Translations under genes and position numbers: made by a program | Shown: one piece after another, positions 1-9,515 of the stretch | Numbering within the stretch: the first letter of the stretch is position 1 | How the letters are laid out: the number at the start of each line of letters is the position of its first letter | Notes under the pieces: generated by a model | Database searches by the model: none | What the model was told of the DNA's origin: nothing | What the model saw: the letters and a program-made list of their open reading frames with translations, nothing else | Origin: Adiantum capillus-veneris | Taxonomy: Eukaryota > Streptophyta > Polypodiopsida > Polypodiales > Pteridaceae | Direction: 5' to 3' | Assembly (NCBI GenBank): GCA_014529385.2 | Contig: CM043953.1 | Span: forward strand, 72,421,872-72,485,871 | DNA: 64,000 nt

Positions 1-738
1 CCTGAATGGATGACTCTCCACGACCATAGCATAATTGTCTATCTGTAGTGCCACTCAAATATCTGAGAATCGACTTGATATCATCCCAATGCTTTTTACC
101 AAGGTTAGACATTAATCTGCTGACAACTCCCACTACGTGTGCAACATCAGGTCTTGTAGCCACCATGGCATACATGAGACTACCACAAGTTGAAGCATAA
201 GGAACCTTAGCCATTGCAGCTTTTTTCTCAGCAGATTTGGGACAGTCGTTTTTGCTAAGTTTCAAATATGCAGGAAATGGACTACTCAAACCCTTCCCCT
301 TCTGCATGTTGAAATGAGCACAAACCCTTCAGGTTGCTGCATATAAATCTCTTATTCAAGATCGCTAAATAAGAAAGTTGTAATGACATCCATTTGATCA
401 AGCTCCATATCTTCAGTGGCAACCAAAGCAAGCAACATTCTCATTGTGGTCATTTTGACCACTGGAGAAAAGGTTTTTTGGAAATCGACACCATATTCTT
501 GCTTGAAACCTTTGGCCACTAAACGAGCTTTGTAATTGTCAATCTTCTTCTTGTAAAGCCATTTACAAGGCAATGCTTTCCTACCTTTTGACAACGGAAC
601 AAGTTTCCATATTTTTTTCTTTGCAATACTAGATAGCTCCCTCTTCATAGCATGTTCCCATTGAACATTATCATTGGCTAGCATAGCCTCTTTGTAACAA
701 GAAGGCTCACCACTATCTGTCAGCAAAACAAAATCCAC
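1..738 (-). pseudogene. Copia-A reverse transcriptase/RNase H, internally deleted
   Basis: Positions 738-352 encode the N-terminal fingers of a Copia RT, including the [10 protein letters not shown] and FSPVVKMTT blocks. The frame then reads EIYMQQPEGF near 340 and jumps directly to the connection/RNase H region (TCGSLMYAMVATRPDVAH; about 300-1), which continues beyond the window. The middle of the palm, including the YVDD active site (roughly 190 residues in related elements), is absent, so no polymerase could be made. Upstream it joins the integrase linker in the same polyprotein. The family call is clear; the size of the missing part is inferred from general knowledge of Copia pol. Confidence 0.9.
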
Positions 739-1122
739 CTCTGGAACAAAATATTCTGGCGAATGTAAGACTCTTTGAGATCTTCGCGGGGCTGATCAGA
801 ACTCATACTAGCCTGTGTAGTAAGTGACTCGGGAGTTGTCTGGACAAGAGGTGATACATCGAAAAACGTCACTTTTTGGAATTCAACCTCTTTCACTAGT
901 TGTCTATGCATCTTAGTCTCAAAGACAACATCACTGCTATGGATCACTGATCGACTTTTCGGATCCCATAAACAATAGAAATTGACCATCTACACCATAG
1001 CCAATGAAGATGTAAATCCCTCACTTAGGATCTATCTTAGCACGCAACTCCTTGGGTACATGTACATAAGCTTCACAGCCAAATGTGCGGAGTTTTTCAT
1101 AAGACAATTTATGTCCTGACCA
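739..1122 (-). pseudogene. Copia-A integrase C-terminal region and linker
   Basis: The minus strand encodes the stretch between integrase and RT. It starts with LRTFGCEAYVHVPKEL (about 1100-1040), continues with the WDPKSRSVIHSSDVVF block (about 970-910) and then a low-complexity linker rich in Ser, Thr and Glu. These blocks follow the catalytic core in Copia integrases. It is separated from the core by the 219-bp MITE at 1123-1341, and at least one frame change lies near 990-1010. Confidence 0.85.
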
Positions 1123-1349
1123 CCTGGGGCAGTCACTTATCAGAAGATCCCTATATCACGTGCGTTCAAGAGGTAATTAATAATACCCCAATATACATAC
1201 TATACTTACACTGTGAGCCTATTTAAAAAACCCCCACCCCCCTCTAATGTATGCATAAAAGTATACATTTTGGTCTTATAATAATCCTCTCCGGTTAACT
1301 CACGTGATATCATACACATTCTAAAAAGTGACCGCCCCGGGCCTGACCA
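1115..1349. mobile_element. hAT-like MITE with 8-bp target duplication
   Basis: A 219-bp insertion at 1123-1341 interrupts the integrase of Copia-A. It is flanked by the perfect 8-bp direct repeat CCTGACCA at 1115-1122 and 1342-1349. Its ends are inverted repeats: the left begins CCTGGGGCAGTCACTT and the right, on the opposite strand, begins CCCGGGGCGGTCACTT; 19 of the first 23 positions match, and weaker pairing continues through an internal CACGTG. It has no coding capacity. An 8-bp duplication with terminal inverted repeats fits the hAT superfamily. Removing it rejoins the integrase reading. Confidence 0.85.
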
Positions 1350-1804
1350 TAACTCCAAAGGTACATGAAATTGTAATGAAGCATGTGGTGATCTATTGAT
1401 CAAGTACACGGCTATGTATAATGCTTCAGTCCAAAACACTTGCGGTAAATTAGCTTGTGATAGCATAGACATAATCCGCTCTTGGATGGTCCTATTCATT
1501 CGTTCCACAACACCATTTTGTGCAGGGGTATAAGGAGCTGTATACTCACGCTTAATTTCCCTACTTAAACAAAAGTCTGTAAACTCTTTGGAGACATATT
1601 CTCCACAAAGCGCAAAGCTTTCAACTTATGTTCAGACTGAGTTTCAACACTGGATAAGAACTTTTTGAAGCAAGAAAAGGTCTCATCTTTAGACTTCATG
1701 GCGTAGACCCAAACATGCCCTGTTGCATCGTTAATAAATGTAACATAATAGGACGCACCACCATGGGATTTAGAAGGCATAGGCCCACATAAATCACTGT
1801 GCAC
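1342..1804 (-). pseudogene. Copia-A integrase catalytic core, broken
   Basis: Minus-strand reading gives MHSDLCGPMPSKSHGG (first catalytic Asp), then the central core, then ERMNRTIQERIMSMLSQA and the LINRSPHASL block (1508-1350). These are hallmark Copia integrase segments. Around 1610-1615 the expected second-Asp motif (SDNGGEY) is missing about 7-8 bases, which shifts the frame and removes the catalytic Asp. A second frame change follows. The protein would join double-stranded cDNA ends to chromosomal DNA; this copy could not. Confidence 0.88.
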
Positions 1805-2486
1805 AAGCTCTAAGAGATTCTTTCTTTGTCAAAATAATGTGTACGATGTGTCCGTGTTTGCTTTCCATTTTGATAGTGCTCACAAAAGGGAAAATAAAAA
1901 AATGAAAAAGACGGTAAGTAGCCCAAACGAGCAAGTGTCTCCATTCCCTTCTTTGACATATGTCCTAACCGGCTATGCCACAAAGCAACGGCGGTTGGCA
2001 GCTCGGTTACAGAAAGAACACTGTTTTTATTAGATACATAAAGAGGATAAAGTGAACCAACTTTAGAAACATGGGCTATAATAAGATGACCCTTCGCAAC
2101 ACGCCAAGACTGTTGATGAAAAGTGACTTTGTAACCCAAGTCATCAAGACGTACAACCGAAATCAGATTGCGTGTCAAGACTAGAACATTACGGACATTA
2201 TGGATGATAAACTTCACCCCATTTTCCATAAAATGGCAATATCACCTACGCCAACAATGTCACAAGAGTAGCAGTCACCAAGTGTAACAGAGCCAATGGT
2301 TTTCTCGTATAGTAAACCAATGCCTATGAGGTGTGACATGCAACAAAGCACCTGAATCAAGAATCCATGTATGAAATACTTCACCACTAACAAGGAGTTC
2401 AGTGGCATAGAACTCTGCAAAGATAGAGTTTCCTGTGCATCATAAAAGACACCATTATTTTCAGTCAACATATTAATGTCTTGCAC
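1805..2486 (-). pseudogene. Copia-A protease and GAG-pre-integrase domain
   Basis: The right part contains a retropepsin active site, WILDSGALLHVTP (about 2370-2330), though it is not in the longest open frame, so a frameshift is present. The left part (2229-1810) encodes the GAG-pre-integrase domain, including NVLVLTRNLISVVRLDD and ALWHSRLGHMSKKGM with the HxxxC-type zinc-binding region typical of Copia. Together these join gag to integrase in the expected order. Confidence 0.88.
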
Positions 2487-2525
2487 ATCACTGTCATCTT
2501 GAACTATGTTCAGTTCTTCAATCTT

Positions 2526-3282
2526 AACCTAACTCTTTGGTTTCTCCTCTTTATTATCATGATCTTTGCCTTTACCTTTGCCCTTGTCTTTGTCACGCTT
2601 CCAAGCATAACAATCCTTCTTTATGTGACCAAACTTATCACAATAATGGCATTGAACATTGTGGCAACTACGATACTTTGATCTACCCTTTGATGCATCT
2701 CTATTGCCCTCTTTGCTGGACTCACGTTCCGAAGAATGACCCTTACGTTGTTTATCATCCCTTTGCACATAATGAGCTTCACCATAATGCGAGCTAGTCA
2801 TGGTCTTTCGACGCATCTCCTTTGACAAAAGTGCACTAGTAATATCATCATATTTTAGAGTACCATTAGGAGAAGAATTACTAACAGATGTGCAAAAGAT
2901 ATCCCAAGAGGGTGGCAACGAACAAAGCAAAAAGATTGATTTCATCTCATCATCAATGGTCATGCGCTGTGCACGAATCTGTGCAAAAAGAGAATCAAAA
3001 TCATTGATATGGATAGCAACGCTAGGTGAGTCCTTCATACAAAGGTTGAAAAGTTTTCGCATCATGAAAACCTTATTGCTAGCCGTATGCTTTTCGTAAG
3101 TGTCACATAATTTCTGCCATAAAGCATGAGCAGTCTTGCATTCTAACACTGAAAAGTACACCGACTCACCAAGGTGCAATCTAATCGTAGACCTGCATAG
3201 CTCATCAAGCTCCTCCCACTGAAACTCAGTCATGTGCATATCTTCAGTTCTAGCCGCATAGGCAATAGGCAACTTTTGCAAT
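2526..3282 (-). pseudogene. Copia-A gag, N-terminus missing
   Basis: About 250 codons are open. They match the UBN2/Copia-type gag: a DELCRSTIRLHLGESVYFSV block, then ALWQKLCDTYEKH, an MRKLFNLCMKD segment and a C-terminal zinc knuckle CHYCDKFGHIKKDC (about 2660-2620) followed by a Lys/Asp-rich tail. This would be the nucleocapsid/coat protein. The first 40 or so residues usual in this family are absent because the element is cut at about 3282; no proper start codon precedes the open frame, and an in-frame TGA lies just upstream. Confidence 0.9.
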
Positions 3283-3465
3283 CCATTGTTTCATTCCAGA
3301 ACGAAACACATTGATGTGCATTATCACTTCAGTCGTGATTGCCTGGCAAACAAGAGCTTTGATTTAGTGAAGATTGCTATGTTAGAGAACATAGCGGATA
3401 CACTCACTAAAAGTCTCTCCAGCCATGAATTTCAGCACTATCGTGAGTTGATGGGCATTGGGTGA
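3277..3465 (+). pseudogene. Copia-C RNase H C-terminus
   Basis: The plus strand encodes the closing part of a Copia polyprotein: HSRTKHIDVHYHF, then ENIADTLTKSLSSHEF and RELMGIG, with the stop TGA at 3463-3465. The HIDV/HYHF and ADxLTK signatures are diagnostic of Copia RNase H. The reading starts abruptly at about 3277-3286, exactly where the oppositely oriented Copia-A gag stops, so everything upstream of it is lost. A polypurine tract and LTR follow at once. Confidence 0.9.
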
Positions 3466-3509
3466 AGCGTGGTTCTTTTCCATTGTTATGGTCTCCCACA
3501 TTGGCCATC

Positions 3510-3520
3510 AAGTGGGAGAA
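3510..3520 (+). promoter_or_regulatory. Copia-C polypurine tract
   Basis: AAGTGGGAGAA ends immediately before TGTTAGG. A purine run of this form directly before a TG-starting LTR is the usual plus-strand primer site of plant Copia elements. Confidence 0.8.
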
Positions 3521-3892
3521 TGTTAGGTTTAATGGCCATGTGGCCTATCACCCATCACTAACTGCTAATAACCCTAAGTGTACAGCTATACACTTGTATG
3601 AGCCACTAACACAAAGTAGAGTGTGTATTGTGCCTAAGTGCATAAGATAGAGAAGAAAGAAAGGGAGCACATAGTGTGTGTCATCTCTCCCCCTCCAACT
3701 TGTGTGTGTGGCTATGGTGGTGTGTGTGTGAGTGTGTGTGTGTATTGATCTTCCTCTTCCGCTGTGCTCCAGACTCCTCTCCTTCACCAAGATCTCCCAC
3801 TAGACGAGGTAACCACCCAACTTCCTTGCTCGCATTGAAAAGTGCAACATACAGCCTGAATGGTGGAAGACGAAGTGCAATTTTGGAGTGAT
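3521..3892 (+). repeat. Copia-C 3' LTR (right end approximate)
   Basis: The LTR starts with TGTTAGG right after the polypurine tract. It carries short GT tracts near 3700-3745. The right border is not certain: Copia-B coding sequence on the other strand is unmistakable from 3893, and CA dinucleotides suitable as an LTR end occur at about 3848 and 3879. No partner LTR lies in the window. Confidence 0.65.
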
Positions 3893-4210
3893 GTACCACT
3901 GCCTTGAGCCTTGCTTTAGTCCATACAAAGCTTTCTTGAGTCTACACACCAGTTCTGCCATTGTTGGCTTCTCACGTTTACTCCCAACATCTTTTATCTG
4001 CATCATGTAGACATCTCCTTAAAGATGCCCATGAAGAAACGCCGTCTCCACATTTATCTAGACTAATTACATGTCCTCCATGGCTTCTAGACCAAGCACA
4101 AGATATAGTGTAGTCATCTTGACCATTGGAGAAAATATCTCATCAAAATCCACGCCTTTCTTTTGCTTGAATCCTTTAGCAACCAACCTAGCCTTATTAT
4201 TAGGTTTGAT
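3893..4210 (-). pseudogene. Copia-B reverse transcriptase, central fragment
   Basis: Minus-strand sequence encodes [13 protein letters not shown] and [19 protein letters not shown], then the segment ending KKALYGLKQGSRQWY at 3893. This is the RT fingers/palm before the YVDD site. Frame changes lie near 4010-4060. The rest of the RT is missing at the left, where Copia-C's LTR abuts. The matching upstream part of Copia-B lies at 6461-7395, on the far side of LTR-D. Confidence 0.87.
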
Positions 4211-4213
4211 CAT

Positions 4214-4215
<2 letters not shown>

Positions 4216-4284
<69 letters not shown>
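4216..4284. repeat. (TC)n microsatellite, 69 bp
   Basis: A perfect TC tract. It lies inside the 5' LTR of LTR-D, and the same LTR position at 6319-6356 has a shorter CT tract. It also marks the left breakpoint of that LTR. Confidence 0.97.
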
Positions 4285-4286
<2 letters not shown>

Positions 4287-4433
4287 TCTTGCTTTTGGTA
4301 TAACCTAACCATAATCACCATCTCGCTAATCCTAACATTAACACCATGTTTAAGCTAAGGATTCGCCCTCTATAGACTAATGCTAATCATTGGTGATTAG
4401 CGAGTAAGCTTCTGCATCAACTAACCCATCAAG

Positions 4434-4447
4434 TGGTATCAAAGGCG
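4434..4447 (+). promoter_or_regulatory. LTR-D primer-binding site
   Basis: TGGTATCAAAGGCG resembles the initiator Met tRNA complement (TGGTATCAGAGC in plants) and lies 14 bases after the LTR end. The distance is a little longer than usual. Confidence 0.6.
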
Positions 4448-6113
4448 ACGGTTGGCACCTAGGATTAATTAACCTCTCCCTCTTCCTAAACACTAGCATT
4501 TCTAATTAAGCTTGTGCACATTCTTGGCAATACCAATGAGCCACTACCCTTCTTGATTAGTGAGATTTTGATTAACGACTTTCCAATAATTGCATGTGTG
4601 TGTGTTTGTAAATCTTTTCTTTGGTATTCCATTGTGTTTATTTTCAGCCGATTTGGTATTAGCATTGCTATCATCATATTATCCAACTAATTTTGCATTT
4701 CATGTGTGTGCATTGTGCTCATCAATGCCATTTGTAGAGCTATTGAATGTCAACATTGCTTGTGATTCAACACTCCAATTGTGCACCCAACATCCCTTTG
4801 ATTTTAGCTTCATTTTGAGCCCTTAAACTCTAAAATCCGAGCCCTTAACACCTCCTTATTACATTTCTATCTTTAGGTGTGTGTAGTATGTGTGTGAGCT
4901 CATGCTAATTTGGCTTTTATATCCTATTTTAGGAGATCACCCACAAGCAAACAAGATCTGTGTGGTGGCTAGTGCAATATATATAGAATGTTCGTTGCAT
5001 TGGTAGGGGCTCAAGCTATCTTGCCTATTTTAGAAATGGAGCAACCCGGGTGGAGTTGAATTCAAGCACTCAATTGCATTGCATAATCCTGTCGGGTCCG
5101 AACGGATGCCCAAAACTGCACCAATTCTTTTTCAATCGATCAATCGTCTGCATCGGTCATTCAATCACGTGACTACCCACTATCGGCTAGCTAGCCGCCT
5201 CCCAAGCGGGGCCTCACACAGTCCTCAGCCTCAAAGGAACCCTTACCAAGGGGCTCTTCTTGTGGCCATTAAGCTTAAAATCCCAAGCTTGTTAAGCAAC
5301 AACTCCCATGAGAAGAAGGGCAGCATCAGCTAGCTTCAAAGATCATTCGAAAGCTCCCCATCAAGCATTCAAAGGGATTTTCCGAGCTTCAAAGGGTTCT
5401 CTCTTATGGCACTTCAAGGCTTTGGTAGTCGTGAAGAGGTGCTTCTCAAAAGAGAAGAATTTCACATTCGGCCAAAGAAATCCCTTTTGTAAAATCCCTT
5501 GGGGATTCATTTGTATGAAGCACACTTTAATATTTATGCGAACATTTGTGTTATGACACGAGAATTAGCCATTGCCTTGAAATATCAAGGTAAGACCTTT
5601 CTCATGAGCACATACATAAGCACACAAATCGAAATGTATGCATGCTATGCACAATCAGTTACAAAGATAGTATCCTCTACAAATTGGACCAATGAACAAG
5701 AACAACATTGACATATCAATGAAGATAAAGAAATGACATGATGAAAATGCCTGAAGATAAAGCAAACAACATGAAGATGAGAGAGGACAACAACAACAAA
5801 TGAAGATGGAGCATAATTTGACGACAACACACAACTTTGCAGATTTGAAGATGGCATCAACGACACTTATGGCCTTCCGACATTGGGACCACATACATAA
5901 AACATTTTGAAAGAACCACATTTGTATTTTGACCTACCACCTAGTTGCCTGCAAATCTCTAGGGGAGATGCACATTTTGATCTTATACCCGATTCACAAT
6001 TCTCTAGGTAGGACACCTTTATATTTTAGGTGCTACATCACAAAAAATGATGCTCATATATGAACCCATGAACCACAAAACACATGAAACTTTTGTAAAA
6101 ACCCAAGTTTGGC
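4448..6113 (+). other. LTR-D internal region, no coding recognised
   Basis: About 1.7 kb with only short unrelated open frames on both strands. No gag, protease, RT, RNase H or integrase motif is visible. A poly-AGGGT-like or telomeric motif is also absent. Confidence 0.6.
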
Positions 6114-6124
6114 TTAAGGGGGAC

Positions 6125-6315
6125 ATTTTTTAGGGTAAGCCCAACTTGTGGCACCATGTGGGAAAGCCCTCTAGCCACCTAGGAAAAGATAAAAGATGAC
6201 ATGGTCGAATAGCAAGAGGATGCAGCCTCTCTAGCCAATGATTGTAAATCACTAAGCCTATATTAAGGCTACTTTCTAATGAATATATTGCATTTTGAGC
6301 ACTGACATTGTGTCT

Positions 6316-6358
<43 letters not shown>

Positions 6359-6460
6359 GCTCTTGCTTTTGGCATAGCCTAACCCTAATCACCATTAACA
6401 CCATGGTTAAGCTAAGGCTAATGCCAATCATCAACGATTAGGGAGTAAGCTTCCACATCA
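6125..6460 (+). repeat. LTR-D 3' LTR (left end approximate)
   Basis: It follows the purine run at 6114-6123, includes the CT tract at 6319-6356 and ends CCACATCA at 6460. From about 6357 it aligns with 4285-4419. The exact start is unclear; TGTGGCACC at 6147 is an alternative. Confidence 0.6.
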
Positions 6461-7395
6461 ATCACTTCACGCTATCTTCCATTTGAATAGCTTCTTTATA
6501 ATAAGTGGGCTCACTGCAGTCAGTGACTAACAAATAGTCCACTGCTGGCTGAAAACACTCAAGTGTACGAGAGACACAAGTAGATCTTCTAAGTTCTTAA
6601 CTACTGGATTCCTCTCTCTTTGGAGCAACATTTGTTTGTGTACTAGTGGAAGGTGCATCACTAGCAGGTTCATCATTCTACGTAGCTGGTGATGGGTAAC
6701 ATCCTCAAACCTTACTTTGTGATGCTCAATCTCTTTCACTGGCTATCTATGCATCTTAGACTCGTTGAATATTGCATGTGAGCTACGTATAGCCCTCTTA
6801 GATTTCGAGTGCTAGAGACGATATCCCATCTCTCTGTCACACCATATCCAATGAAGATGCACTTGTGTGATGTGGGATCCAGCTTCTATTTAAGCTTCTT
6901 TGGCACATGTGAGAATCGCTCACACCCAAATACACGTAATCTATCGTAATTAGGCGTTTTCCCGTCCATATCTCTTGAAAAATGAGATACTCCCAAAACT
7001 CTTGAGGTAAAGTGGCCGTAGACAACAAATAAGTAACTCGTTCCTGGATAGTCCTATTCATCCTTTCTACCACATCGTTTTGAGCGAGTGTGTAAGGCGT
7101 CGTGAACTATCTTCTAATGCCTCGTTTATTGCAGAAGTCCTTGAACTCATAGAAGATATACCCGCCTCCATTGTCAATTTGCAAAGCTTTAAGCTTTCTA
7201 CCTGATTGGTTTCTACCATTGCGAAGAACTTATAAAAGACTAAAGATTTTGTTCTTTTGTTTTAAGAGATAAACCCACACCTTTCTAGTAGAGTAATCTA
7301 TGAATGTTAGGAAGTATAGTGCTCCCTCTAGAGACTTAACATGCCTAGGTCTGCATAAGTCTCTAGAAAAGATCTAAAGGCTTCATTTGGCTTTA
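6461..7395 (-). pseudogene. Copia-B integrase and RT N-terminus
   Basis: Minus-strand reading from right to left gives integrase core segments (ARxVWVYLLKQK near 7240, a KALQIDNGGGYIF block near 7160 that keeps the second Asp), then MNRTIQERVTYLLSTATLPQ (7065-7010), a post-core block with SHMCQRSL near 6915, a linker, and finally the RT entry segment SEPTYYKEAIQMEDSVK ending at about 6465. The first part of integrase and all of gag are missing at 7395, where Gypsy-1 begins. Several frameshifts are present. About 43 codons expected between this piece and the RT fragment at 4210 are absent. Confidence 0.85.
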
Positions 7396-7932
7396 AAAAA
7401 CCTCACACAACGACCGTCACAAAAGGCTATGCAAACTCAAAGACTAGTCACCGTCTCAGAAAGGGCTCTTTCGGACCAAGTCTCAGACTAAGAAGAAGAA
7501 GAAAACACGAAAGAAGAGATCGCAAAAGGCAGCGAAGTCAGACCCCATTTCAAAGACCAACATAGGGACTGGTGACGACCCCGTATATATGAACGATGCT
7601 GAAGAGGATTCTGATTCAGGTGAAACCATGGAGACCAAAACGATCGCTAGGAAAGAAACCAACAAGGAAGATCATCATGAGCCACAATGGCCAGGACCCA
7701 AGAAGAAGATAAGAACTTACCCAAACTCTACATAGGAGATTGAGCGAGTCAAGCAATTAAGGAGTTTGGTAGAAGATACCGAAAGGGATCTAGAGCCAGC
7801 ACCTAGGCAGATTCAGATTATAGACGTAGTGTTCCCTACGCAACAACAACCTCACAAGTCCATAGACCCCTAGCCATACCTAGTAAAAAAGAAAGTGACT
7901 TAAAGTCATGGGAAAGTGGGCGTACTCACTTC
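7396..7932 (+). pseudogene. Gypsy-1 gag C-terminal remnant
   Basis: A very basic run (KKKKKTRKKRSQKAAKS, about 7488-7540) is followed by an acidic segment and a stretch leading into the protease. There are stops near 7730, 7870 and 7900. I see no zinc knuckle. The call rests on position just before the protease and on base composition. Confidence 0.55.
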
Positions 7933-8710
7933 TTGTTGGACAGAATGTTTACAAAGGGACTACCTGACCCTATCAAAGAAATGGAGATCCCATCTTCCCC
8001 ACATCAAGGGACTAAAGCCCAAAAGGTGCCGTTAAATATTGCCAAGTTAATGGATTTCATGGCTTCAGAAGTTAGAACCAACATCATGTCCAAACTATAT
8101 GGAGACCCCGAGCTATTCTTAGCTCTTCAAGCTTTCCTCAATGGAGAACTAAAAGTCGGAGGGCTACCACAATTTTCACAGATGGATGGAGCTAGGGAGA
8201 TGCAAATAGAGGAGGAACACTTAGATCCACAACCCAACCTAGATGAGAACTATATTGTAGAAATACTTGTTAACAAGTTGGGACAATACTTTGAGGGCGA
8301 TGAATCCAATGCAACCATACCAATCACTATCGAGGGATTAACTGTGAAAGGAATCCTTGATGGTGGCACTGGGATTAGCATTGTGACTAAAAATTGATGG
8401 GAAACTATGGGAAGACCTCACCTTGGGACCACAACCATAGTAGTGAAGATGGCCAATGGGTCTATTGTTAAACCTATTGGGATGCTATAAGATCTCAAGA
8501 TTAAGGTCTTTGGACACAAAATAAGAAATACCTTCATTGTTATGGATTCCTCCGAGCACACTATGACATCTGAGACGATCTTAGGATGTCCTTTCATGAG
8601 GGAAGCAAAAATGGTGCATGACTAGTCTAAAAACCATGTCTACTTGCAGCTCCAAGATTTTGTCATTCGAGTGGATCTTGTAACTGGGGTCGAGCACATC
8701 CTCTAGGAAA
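7933..8710 (+). pseudogene. Gypsy-1 retropepsin-like protease
   Basis: The open frame to 8397 ends in GILDGGTGISIVTKN, a retropepsin active-site region in which the usual DTG/DSG is DGG (about 8355-8380). After a stop, the same fold continues with KMANGSIVKPIG and ILGCPFMREAK (about 8445-8610), equal to the flap and the ILGRPW segment of pepsin-like retroviral proteases. It would cut the polyprotein. Gypsy-3 carries LDSGTG in the same place. Confidence 0.85.
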
Positions 8711-9515
8711 CAAATTTTAATTGATCATAGATCTAACACCACAATTCACTCAGCCCCATTGCAGTATTGTTACACATGTAAAATGGACACTGATGTTGGG
8801 AAAGATTCTCCTTATATGGATGTTCTACCTGGGATGACTGAGTCTGACAATGTGGATTGGGTCCACCTAGTAGCAACCATAGACACTTGGGGAAATAGGG
8901 GGACGACCTAGGCAACACATAAGGGGGATGAAATGCCACCACTCATACCTTTAAATATGATAGAAGCAATGCATATAGCTTATGCTGACCTACAAGATGA
9001 AGGTTTGATTGACATTGGAACCAATAGCGTTTCACAAGACTATAGCCCACACGATTTGGAGTCAGAATCATCAATTGAAATTGACTCTAAGGACAAAGAA
9101 TCTGAGTTGAATCTTAGTGCAAATGGGGACAAACCATTCAAGGCCCAGTGGTACCCTAGACGACAATCTATTGAAGGGAGCAGAAGACACAAGTAGCCAT
9201 TCATCTAGTGACTCTTCACTTGACATCGGCCGTAATCGAAAATTAGACAAGAAGAGTAAGAGGTATAAGAGGCGACGTTATAGCAAATGTGCGTGCTAAA
9301 AATGAAAAGAAATATACCGCAAAATGGCTTAATTATATAGGGGCATGCGATGCTCATCGGAAGCTGGTAGATAGCTGGGGTGAATACCTTCAAAGAGTTA
9401 TGTGGTGTAGTCCACAACCCATTGACATCGCACAGTTATAGGCTATAGAGAAGCCAATTTGAGCCATACCGTAAGGAGACGACAAAATTGAGAGTTAACT
9501 CAACAACAAAAGGAA
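8711..9515 (+). other. Gypsy-1 protease-RT spacer
   Basis: About 800 bp linking protease and RT. It has short acidic open frames (for example 8933-9196) and a Lys/Arg-rich stretch near 9240-9290. No domain recognised. Gypsy-3 has a spacer of similar size and character at 48231-49045. Confidence 0.5.

Larger units (their letters stand above)
1..3282 (-). mobile_element. Copia-A, truncated Ty1/Copia retrotransposon
   Basis: Read on the minus strand, the order from right to left is gag, protease, integrase, reverse transcriptase, RNase H, which is the Ty1/Copia order. No LTR is visible. The left end runs off the window, and the gag start is cut off at about 3282, where an oppositely oriented Copia 3' end begins. 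Frameshifts, an internal RT deletion and a MITE insertion show that the copy is dead. The identification is confident from gag zinc knuckle to RT; the exact lineage is not assigned. Confidence 0.93.
4216..6460 (+). mobile_element. LTR-D, non-autonomous LTR retrotransposon
   Basis: Two copies of the same LTR end flank a non-coding interior. Both have a CT tract, then a GCTCTTGCTTTTGG block, and end in GAGTAAGCTT plus CATCA (4419 and 6460). A primer site TGGTATCAAAGGCG starts at 4434 and a purine run TTAAGGGGGA lies at 6114-6123. I recognise no gag or pol in 4450-6110, so it depended on enzymes from elsewhere (LARD- or TRIM-like). It interrupts the RT of Copia-B. The 5' LTR is incomplete: its left part before the CT tract is gone. 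Confidence 0.75.
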
